DNA from: an uncultured Bordetella sp.
GTDB lineage: Bacteria; Pseudomonadota; Gammaproteobacteria; Burkholderiales; Burkholderiaceae_B
Reading direction: 5' to 3'
DNA: 8,445 bases
Assembly: GCA_937881145.1 (NCBI GenBank)
Contig: CALGFL010000305.1
Coordinates: 1-8,445 of the forward strand
Positions 1-5,264 of this stretch are shown in pieces; position 1 is the first letter of the stretch, and each line of letters begins with the position of its first letter. The notes beneath the pieces were generated by a model. That model saw only the letters and a list, made by a program, of their open reading frames with translations, was not told where the DNA came from and ran no database searches. The position numbers and the translations under genes are program-made.

Positions 1-732
1 TTCCGACAGGATCTGGCCGACTTCTGGCGCTTCTTGCGGCATCCGGACTTGCGCCGCTCGCCGGGCCGCCGGGCAGGCAGCAGCCTCACGAGCGACTGGC
101 GGCCGGGGGTGTCTTTCGGCCGCCTGCTGGCCTGGGCCGCGCTGCTGTGGGCCATCAACGCGGTGCTGTTCGGCCCCTTGTCGCTGATGGTGGCGCAGAA
201 GCTGGGCGCCGAGCATCGGCTGGACGCCGAGCACGTGCCGGTGCTGATCGCCGTGCTCTGGGCGCCGGTGGTCGAAGAGCTGTTGTTTCGCTACGGCATG
301 CGCCGGCCCGCGCAGGCATGGTGGATGGTGCCGCTGGCGATCGTGCTGGTATCGCACCCGTTGAGCCCCGTGGGCTGGATCATGCTGGTGGCCGTGTTGC
401 TGATGGCCTGCCGGCCTTTGCGCCGCGGCCGTATCTCACGCGGCCATTGGGCCCGCGGCTGGCGTCGCGAATACGTGCGCGCCTATGGCCTGGTCTATCA
501 CGGGGTGGCACTGGTGTTTGCGGCCGTGCATCTGCACAACTTCTTCTTCGATAAAACCACGCTCTGGCTCCTGCCTTTCCTGGTGCTGCCGCAATGGGTT
601 ACCGGCCTGGTGTTAGGCTGGATGCGCACGCGCCGGGGCATCGGCGCTTCGATGGCCTTGCATTCCCTGTTCAACGCAGGGCCGGTGCTGATCATCCTGC
701 TGACGCTGCATTTCTTTCCAGGCAGCGCGTAA
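1..732 (+). CDS. CPBP family intramembrane metalloprotease, 5'-truncated by window edge
   Basis: The frame is open from base 1, so the gene begins upstream and 243 C-terminal residues are visible; the TTG at 34 is only an in-frame codon, not a convincing start. All three CPBP (Abi/CAAX protease-like) signatures are present, numbered from the first visible codon: EELLFR at 92-97 (EExxxR), FAAVH at 173-177 (FxxxH) and HSLFN at 221-225 (HxxxN). They lie in a strongly hydrophobic, multi-pass protein, with a basic cytoplasmic-looking loop (RRGRISRGHWARGWRRE) between the first two. The family consists of membrane-embedded glutamate-type endopeptidases. In bacteria some process peptides or act in bacteriocin self-immunity, but no peptide or immunity gene is visible here, so the substrate is unknown. 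The last 41 bp overlap the 3' end of the convergent TPR-glycosyltransferase gene. Family call confident; role unknown. Confidence 0.87.
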   Translation, partial: FRQDLADFWRFLRHPDLRRSPGRRAGSSLTSDWRPGVSFGRLLAWAALLWAINAVLFGPLSLMVAQKLGAEHRLDAEHVPVLIAVLWAPVVEELLFRYGMRRPAQAWWMVPLAIVLVSHPLSPVGWIMLVAVLLMACRPLRRGRISRGHWARGWRREYVRAYGLVYHGVALVFAAVHLHNFFFDKTTLWLLPFLVLPQWVTGLVLGWMRTRRGIGASMALHSLFNAGPVLIILLTLHFFPGSA

Positions 733-2551
733 ACAGGGCCTGGCGCAACTGCTCCACGGGACCGTCCCAGTCGCCCACCGCCGTCTGGCGAAATAGCCGC
801 AACGTGCCGGGATACCAGGGCGAGGTTTCGCCATCCAGCATCCAGCGCCAGTCGGTGCCTTCGATGGGGACGAGCGTCCAGCACGGCACGCCCAGCGCGC
901 CGGCCAGATGAACCGCGGCGGTGTCCACGCTGATCAGCAGATCCAGCTGCGCGATGATCGCGGCGCTGTCGGCGAAATCGGCGATGTCCGAGCCCAGGTG
1001 CAAAAGCGGCTGATCGTCCGAAAGCAAGCGCGCTTCTTCTTCGCCCTGACCCTTCTGCACGCTGACGAAGCTCACGCCGGGCACCCGCCATAGCGGCGCC
1101 AGCGTGCGCAGGCTGGACAAGGACCGGTTGCCGTCGTTCAAGTGCTGGGCATTGCCTTTCCATGCCAGGCCGACCTTCATGCCGGGCAGGCCGTCCAGTT
1201 GGCGCCGCCACAGATCCACGCGCGCGGGAGCAGGTTGCAGATAGGCCGCGGGAGGAATGTCGTCGAGTGTTGCCGTATTCAACAGGTGCGGCAGACTCAT
1301 GATCAGAGTCCAGTAGTCGTATCCGATCAGGGCCTGCGCGTCTTGCATCGTGGCCGTCTTGCCCGTGCCGACGACGGCATCGACCTGCGGCAACGCTTCG
1401 AACAGGGGCCTGAGCGGGTTCTGGCACACCAGAATGATGCGGCTCGCGCCCAGGGCCTTGAGGCGCGGCAGATACCGCGCGAACTGGATCATGTCGCCGA
1501 AACCCTGCTCCTGCCAGATCACCAGCGACTTGCCTTGCAGCGATTCGCCCTGCCACTGGGGGTAGTTGAGCGTGGTGGGCATGGGCCAGCGAGTGAAGGT
1601 TTGCCGATTCGGGTCGTAGCGCGATTCGTACAGAGGCCAGGCCTGGGCCAGCCGGCCTTGCCGCAACAGGGCGAAGGCCAGGCCGAAACGAATGTCGGGC
1701 GATTGCGGGCGCAGCGCAAAAGCCCGGCGCAGGGCGTCTTCCGATTCGGGCAGGCGATTGAGGTTGTCGAGCACGACGCCCAGATTGCTCCAGGTGTCCG
1801 CGTCGCCCGGATTCAAGGCCAGCACGCGGCGGTAGACGGATTCGGCTTGCGCGAACTTGTTCTGGCGATGCAGGACCGCGCCCAGCTGCTCCTGCAAGGT
1901 CGCGTTGTCCGGGTCGAGCGCGACGGCTTTGCGCAAGTGCGATTCGCCTTGCGGCAGCTGGTTCTGCAAAATCAGCACGGACGCCAGGCATGCATGCGCC
2001 AGGGCAGACTCCGGCTGCAGCGCCAGCACCTGCCGGCAGCTTTCCTCGGCGTCCGATAGCCGGCCCAGCGTGACCATCAGGGCGCCCAGGTTCTGGTGCG
2101 CTTCGGCGTACCCGGGTCGATACCGAATCGCTTGCCGGTAGGCCGGTTCCGCTTCGATAGAGTGGCCCATGTCGTCCAGCAGCATGCCCAGGTCGTGATG
2201 GATTTCGGGCAGATCGGGCCGCAGCGCCAGCGCGCGCCGATAGGCCGCCGCGGCGTCATTCAGGCGCCCTTCTTCCCGATGCAGCCCGGCCAGCCTGAGC
2301 CAGGTCGGGACATGCGCCTCGTTGCAGCTCAGGGCCTGCTGGTAGGTCAGCAGGGCTTGCTGCGATTGGCCGTCTTGCTGTAGCGCATGCCCCAGGTGGT
2401 AATGCGCGTCGGCCAGGCGGGGCTGCAAAGCCAGCGCCTGGCGCAGAATCAAAACGGCGTCTTGCGCGCGGCCTTGCGCGATGAGGCGGGCGCCATGCTG
2501 GACCAGCTGGCCTGCTTGTTCGCGCAGATCGATGTGAGCGGGAAAGGGCAT
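692..2551 (-). CDS. TPR-repeat protein with C-terminal GT9-like (heptosyltransferase-type) glycosyltransferase domain, paralogue 1
   Basis: This is a 619-residue, soluble-looking protein. Nine 34-residue TPR units can be laid end to end from about 13 to 318 (typical ending ALALRP), followed by a GT-B-like domain from about 330 to 600. That domain has GFGDMIQFARYL (350-361), GLAWKG (461-466), ISVDTAAVHLAG (540-551), DWRW (567-570) and SPWYP (577-581). By motif, D353 resembles the catalytic Asp near the N-terminus of heptosyltransferase WaaC, and D543/H548 resemble its nucleotide-sugar loop (D-T-x-x-x-H). A protein or glycan glycosyltransferase is inferred, with the TPRs probably choosing the acceptor; donor and acceptor are unknown. 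The ATG at 2551 is the first possible start, because an in-frame TAG lies only 9 bases upstream and no start codon intervenes. No Shine-Dalgarno sequence is evident, so translation may be coupled to the MgtC-like gene ending 20 bp before. It is a paralogue of the gene at 5265-6956. Confidence 0.88.
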   Translation of the reverse strand: MPFPAHIDLREQAGQLVQHGARLIAQGRAQDAVLILRQALALQPRLADAHYHLGHALQQDGQSQQALLTYQQALSCNEAHVPTWLRLAGLHREEGRLNDAAAAYRRALALRPDLPEIHHDLGMLLDDMGHSIEAEPAYRQAIRYRPGYAEAHQNLGALMVTLGRLSDAEESCRQVLALQPESALAHACLASVLILQNQLPQGESHLRKAVALDPDNATLQEQLGAVLHRQNKFAQAESVYRRVLALNPGDADTWSNLGVVLDNLNRLPESEDALRRAFALRPQSPDIRFGLAFALLRQGRLAQAWPLYESRYDPNRQTFTRWPMPTTLNYPQWQGESLQGKSLVIWQEQGFGDMIQFARYLPRLKALGASRIILVCQNPLRPLFEALPQVDAVVGTGKTATMQDAQALIGYDYWTLIMSLPHLLNTATLDDIPPAAYLQPAPARVDLWRRQLDGLPGMKVGLAWKGNAQHLNDGNRSLSSLRTLAPLWRVPGVSFVSVQKGQGEEEARLLSDDQPLLHLGSDIADFADSAAIIAQLDLLISVDTAAVHLAGALGVPCWTLVPIEGTDWRWMLDGETSPWYPGTLRLFRQTAVGDWDGPVEQLRQALFTRCLERNAASAG

Positions 2552-2571
2552 GCCGCAAGTCTACAAGCTGC

Positions 2572-3252
2572 TCAATCGCGTCGAAACTCGCGCACGCCGG
2601 GCATGTCCTTGAACTTGCCGCAGAGAGTGTCGAAATCGTCGGTCGAGGTGCGCGAGAAGGAAATCCGCACATCGTCGAAATCGGGGTTGTCCTCGGACTG
2701 CTGCATGATGAATTGCTTGACGCGCACGCTGCCGGTGCCGAGCGCGTTATGCACGGTCTCGAGGGAAACGCTGCCGCGCTCGGCCAGGATGCGCAGGCTG
2801 CGCTGCTGCTTGACGGAGATGAAGCGGCGCTCGATGGGTTTGATGCCGGCCAGGATGATGAGGATGATGACCGTGGCGCTGACGGCGGCGATGTACATGC
2901 CGCCACCCGTCGCCAGACCGACGCCCGCGACGGACCAGAGGCTGGCCGCCGTCGTCAGGCCCCGTACGACTTCGCCGCGCAGCAGGATGGACCCGGCGCC
3001 CAGAAAGCCGATGCCCGAAACCACCTGGGCCGCCACGCGCGACGGATCCAGCGATACGTCTTTCTGGCCGAGTATGTCCGCGAAGCCGAAGATCGACACC
3101 AGCATGATGAGGGATGCGCCTACGCACACCAGCATGTGCGTGCGCAGGCCGGCGGCCCAGTTCAGGCGTTCGCGTTCGAAGCCGATGACGCTGCCCAGCA
3201 GGGCGGCCAGGATCAGGCGCAGGACGAGTTCGAAATGACTGATCGTCAGCAT
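2572..3252 (-). CDS. MgtC/SapB family inner-membrane protein
   Basis: This 226-residue protein has the family signatures in order: a first membrane segment (about 8-27) ending in IGFERE, GLRTHML (35-41), GIGFLGAGSIL (80-90) and GLTTAASLW (98-106), with further hydrophobic segments to about 137. The tail from about 140 to 226 is hydrophilic, and in longer MgtC proteins this part forms a cytoplasmic ACT-like fold. The length is typical of full-length MgtC. In Salmonella and mycobacteria MgtC supports growth in low magnesium and inside macrophages, and it modulates the F1Fo ATP synthase; other family members have no known role, so virulence should not be assumed. The ATG at 3252 has a good ribosome binding site, GAGGAAA at 3261-3267, 8 bases away. 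No magnesium-responsive leader is visible, and only 45 bp separate it from the upstream flavoprotein gene. A GATAAT (revcomp of 3290-3295) could be a -10 box, but no good -35 accompanies it. Confidence 0.9.
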   Translation of the reverse strand: MLTISHFELVLRLILAALLGSVIGFERERLNWAAGLRTHMLVCVGASLIMLVSIFGFADILGQKDVSLDPSRVAAQVVSGIGFLGAGSILLRGEVVRGLTTAASLWSVAGVGLATGGGMYIAAVSATVIILIILAGIKPIERRFISVKQQRSLRILAERGSVSLETVHNALGTGSVRVKQFIMQQSEDNPDFDDVRISFSRTSTDDFDTLCGKFKDMPGVREFRRD

Positions 3253-3297
3253 GGGACGTATTTCCTCGGACTGTTAACCGTATCGCCCGATTATCGT

Positions 3298-4530
3298 TCA
3301 GCTTTGCAGCCAGCGCAGCACGCCCTGCGCCGTGGCCCGGCCGCTGGCGATGCAGCCGGTCAGCAGATAGCCGCCGGTGGGTGCTTCCCAGTCCAGCATC
3401 TCGCCGGCGCAGAAGACGCCGGGCAATTGCGTCAGCATGAAATGGTCGTCGAGCGCTTCGAAGCGCACGCCGCCGGCGCTGCTGATGGCTTCGTCGATGG
3501 GCCGCGCGGCCTTCAGGACGAGCGGCAGCGCCTTGATGGCACGAGCCAGCACCTCGGCATCGTGCATCGCGTCCTTGTCCAGCAGTTCGCGCAGCAGCGC
3601 GGCCTTGACGCCGGCGATGCCGACGCGGCTTTGCAGATGCGAGGACAAGGAGCGCGCGCCGCGCGGATGCGCCACGTCGGCCAGCACGCGCTCAGGCGAG
3701 CGGTCCGGCAGTAGGTCCAGCGTCAGCGCGGCCTGGCCGCCGCGTTCGATCTGGCCGCGCAGGGCGGCCGACAGGGCATAGATGAGGCTGCCTTCGACGC
3801 CGTGTTCGCTGGCGACGAATTCGCCGCGGCGTTGCAGCGTCGTGCCGTCAGCGGCGGTGCAGCGGGCCTGCACGTTCTTGATCGGCGCGCCCGCGAACTT
3901 GCCGCGAAAGAAATCGGACCAGCCGATTTCGAATCCGCAGTTGGCGGGCTTGAGCGGCGCGACATCCACGCCGCGCGCGGCCAGCACGCCCACCCACGCG
4001 CCGTCCGAACCCAGCTTGGCCCAGCTGCCGCCGCCCAGCGCCAGGATGACGGCGCGCGCTGGATGCGTGGCTTCGCCGTCGGGCGTGGCAAAGCGCAGCC
4101 GTCCGGCGTCGTCCCAGCCCGTCCAGCGATGGCGCGCATGCGTGGCGACGCCGTTCGCGCGCAGGCGGTGCACCCAGGCGCGCAGCAGCGGCGCGGCTTT
4201 CATCTCGCGCGGAAACACGCGCCCCGATGTGCCGACGAAAGTCTCGACGCCCAGGCCTTGCGCCCAGTCGCACAGGGCTTGCGCAGGGTAGTTGCGCACC
4301 AGCGGCGCAAGCTCGGCCTGACGTTCGCCGTAGCGGGCCAGAAAGCGCTCGAGCGGTTCGCTGTGCGTCAGGTTGAGCCCGCCGCGGCCTGCCATGAGGA
4401 ATTTGCGTCCCAGCGAGGGCATGGCGTCGAACAGGTCGACGCCCGCGCCGGCGGCGGCAAGAACTTCGGCGGCGGCCAGTCCGGCCGGCCCGCCGCCGAC
4501 AACGGCGATGCGAGAAGAGGTATGCGACAT
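3298..4530 (-). CDS. BaiN/HI0933-like NAD(P)/FAD-dependent flavoprotein (resembles TIGR03862, PP_4765 type)
   Basis: This 410-residue flavoprotein opens with a Rossmann dinucleotide-binding fingerprint, VVGGGPAGLAAA (10-21), with an acidic D35 at the end of the second strand. The HI0933/YhiN family block follows, GRKFLMAGRGGLNLTHS (41-57). Further on are ALGGGSW (164-170), SSAGG (350-354) and the C-terminal FAD block FCAGEMLDWEAPTGGYLLTG (373-392). The family includes BaiN of gut clostridia (bile-acid reduction) and uncharacterised proteobacterial members such as E. coli YhiN; the GEMLDWEAPTGGYLLTGC ending recalls the PP_4765 subgroup. The substrate is unknown. The start at 4530 places the Rossmann strand at residue 7 as expected, but no clear Shine-Dalgarno sequence precedes it. 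It sits 55 bp downstream of an FMN/quinone reductase on the same strand, so two flavin enzymes are neighbours and possibly co-transcribed. Confidence 0.9.
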   Translation of the reverse strand: MSHTSSRIAVVGGGPAGLAAAEVLAAAGAGVDLFDAMPSLGRKFLMAGRGGLNLTHSEPLERFLARYGERQAELAPLVRNYPAQALCDWAQGLGVETFVGTSGRVFPREMKAAPLLRAWVHRLRANGVATHARHRWTGWDDAGRLRFATPDGEATHPARAVILALGGGSWAKLGSDGAWVGVLAARGVDVAPLKPANCGFEIGWSDFFRGKFAGAPIKNVQARCTAADGTTLQRRGEFVASEHGVEGSLIYALSAALRGQIERGGQAALTLDLLPDRSPERVLADVAHPRGARSLSSHLQSRVGIAGVKAALLRELLDKDAMHDAEVLARAIKALPLVLKAARPIDEAISSAGGVRFEALDDHFMLTQLPGVFCAGEMLDWEAPTGGYLLTGCIASGRATAQGVLRWLQS

Positions 4531-4585
4531 GCGTCGCAGTGTAGAGCGTATTGCGGCACGGCCCGAGGCTGTCCCCGGGTTTGAA

Positions 4586-5146
4586 TCAGCGGCCGGCGCC
4601 GCGGTTGCGCTCGATCCAGTCCGCGAACTTGCCGGTGAAGGTCTTGAGGAAGTCGCGGGTGGCCTCGTTGTTCACCTTGCCGTCTTCGCCGATGAAATCG
4701 CCCGCTTTGGACAGGTACATTTCCGGTTGCTGCAGGACGGGCATGTCCAGGAACACCAGGGGCTGGCGCAGATGGTGGTTGGCGCCGAAAGCGCCCAGGA
4801 GGCCCGGCGACACGCTGACGATGGCGGCCGGCTTGCCCTGCCACACGCTCTTGCCGTAAGGCCGCGAGCCCACGTCGATCGCGTTCTTCAGGCCGCCCGG
4901 AATCGAGCGGTTGTATTCCGGGGTGACAAAGAGCACGGCGTCGACCTTGGCGACTTCGCCGCGAAAGCGTGCCCAGGGAGCCGGGGTGTTCTCATCCATG
5001 TCCGGGTTGTAGAGCGGCAGGTCGCCGATCTCGACGAGATTCAGGTTCATGCGCGGGGCGGCCAGTTCTTTCACAGCGAGGGCCACGGAGCGGCTGAAAG
5101 AGCCTTTGCGCAGACTGCCGACGATGACAGCGACATTCAGGGACAT
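4586..5146 (-). CDS. NADPH-dependent FMN reductase / ChrR-YieF-like quinone reductase
   Basis: This 186-residue protein, with flavodoxin-like architecture, matches the usual size of ChrR/YieF-type reductases (about 185-190). The N-terminal phosphate-binding loop is GSLRKGSFSR (10-19). The family hallmark is PEYNRSIPGGLKNAIDVGS (76-94), and SPGLLGAFGANHHLRQPL (113-130) follows. Such enzymes bind FMN, oxidise NAD(P)H, and reduce quinones, azo dyes or chromate, usually by two electrons, protecting against oxidative stress; the natural substrate here is unknown. The frame is open upstream to an ATG at 5272. I place the start at 5146 because AAGGAA lies 6 bases before it and the protein then begins MSLNVAVIVGS as in the family. 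The longer version would add 42 unrelated residues and overlap the divergent gene start. It is the first gene of the minus-strand cluster, so it probably carries the cluster's main promoter. Confidence 0.9.
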   Translation of the reverse strand: MSLNVAVIVGSLRKGSFSRSVALAVKELAAPRMNLNLVEIGDLPLYNPDMDENTPAPWARFRGEVAKVDAVLFVTPEYNRSIPGGLKNAIDVGSRPYGKSVWQGKPAAIVSVSPGLLGAFGANHHLRQPLVFLDMPVLQQPEMYLSKAGDFIGEDGKVNNEATRDFLKTFTGKFADWIERNRGAGR

Positions 5147-5152
5147 GACGGA

Positions 5153-5158
5153 TTCCTT
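5153..5158 (-). promoter_or_regulatory. Shine-Dalgarno site fixing the FMN reductase start
   Basis: On the minus strand AAGGAA stands 6 bases before the ATG at 5146. It is among the best ribosome binding sites in the window and favours the 186-residue product over the 228-residue frame beginning at 5272. Confidence 0.7.
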
Positions 5159-5213
5159 TTCGTTGGGGAATAAACGCGGCGGATGACTGCTTTTCATCAT
5201 AAAGGTCGGGCGC

Positions 5214-5242
5214 GCAATATGGGAACGTTCTTGTCCAGTCAA
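5214..5242 (-). promoter_or_regulatory. Candidate sigma70 promoter for the minus-strand cluster
   Basis: Read on the minus strand, TTGACT (5237-5242) is followed by a 17-base spacer and TATTGC (5214-5219). The -35 box matches the consensus at five of six positions, while the -10 box is weak (three of six). The leader to the ATG at 5146 would be about 60 bases. The perfect palindrome GAACGTTC (5223-5230) falls within the spacer, a position where MerR-type activators or repressors often bind. No regulator gene is in the window, so the regulator is a guess. I found no convincing opposite promoter for the gene at 5265, although one must lie in or near this 118-bp gap. Confidence 0.4.
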
Positions 5243-5260
5243 ATCCAGACAGAGCGTTCC
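5222..5260 (+). promoter_or_regulatory. Inverted repeat/hairpin in the leader of the second TPR-glycosyltransferase gene
   Basis: GGAACGTTCT (5222-5231) pairs with AGAGCGTTCC (5251-5260) over 10 positions, one of them a G-U wobble in RNA. After a single bulged T (5232), GTC (5233-5235) pairs with GAC (5248-5250), leaving a 12-base loop. The downstream arm ends 4 bases before the ATG at 5265 and covers the region where a Shine-Dalgarno site should be; the only purine run, ACAGAG, is inside the stem. It could be an RNA structure limiting translation, a protein operator in the divergent promoter region, or both. The left arm contains the perfect palindrome GAACGTTC. Pairing seen directly; function inferred. 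Confidence 0.5.
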
Positions 5261-5264
5261 ATCC

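Noticed and set aside
34..36. TTG at 34 as the start of the CPBP protease gene
   Set aside because: The frame is open from base 1 and there is no ribosome binding site before it; the gene most likely begins outside the window.
1..732. CPBP gene as phage abortive-infection or bacteriocin immunity gene
   Set aside because: The old Abi name covers a broad protease family; no phage, toxin or peptide gene is adjacent, so a defence role is not supported.
1355..1378. P-loop-like match A-x4-GKT at residues 392-399 of the first glycosyltransferase
   Set aside because: It lies in a variable stretch absent from the paralogue, without a Walker B motif, inside a GT-B-type domain; a chance match.
498..1991. 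497-codon minus-strand frame inside the first TPR-glycosyltransferase gene
   Set aside because: Out of frame with the motif-bearing gene on the same strand, with biased R/A/G composition and no recognisable domain.
1142..2059. 305-codon plus-strand frame opposite the first glycosyltransferase gene
   Set aside because: Composition typical of the antisense of TPR repeats, no motif, and no ribosome binding site I could recognise.
4562..4582. CCCGAG/CCCGGG pairing followed by TTTG, resembling a terminator
   Set aside because: The stem has an A-C mismatch and the T-run is only three bases and on the plus strand, while the genes here are on the minus strand.
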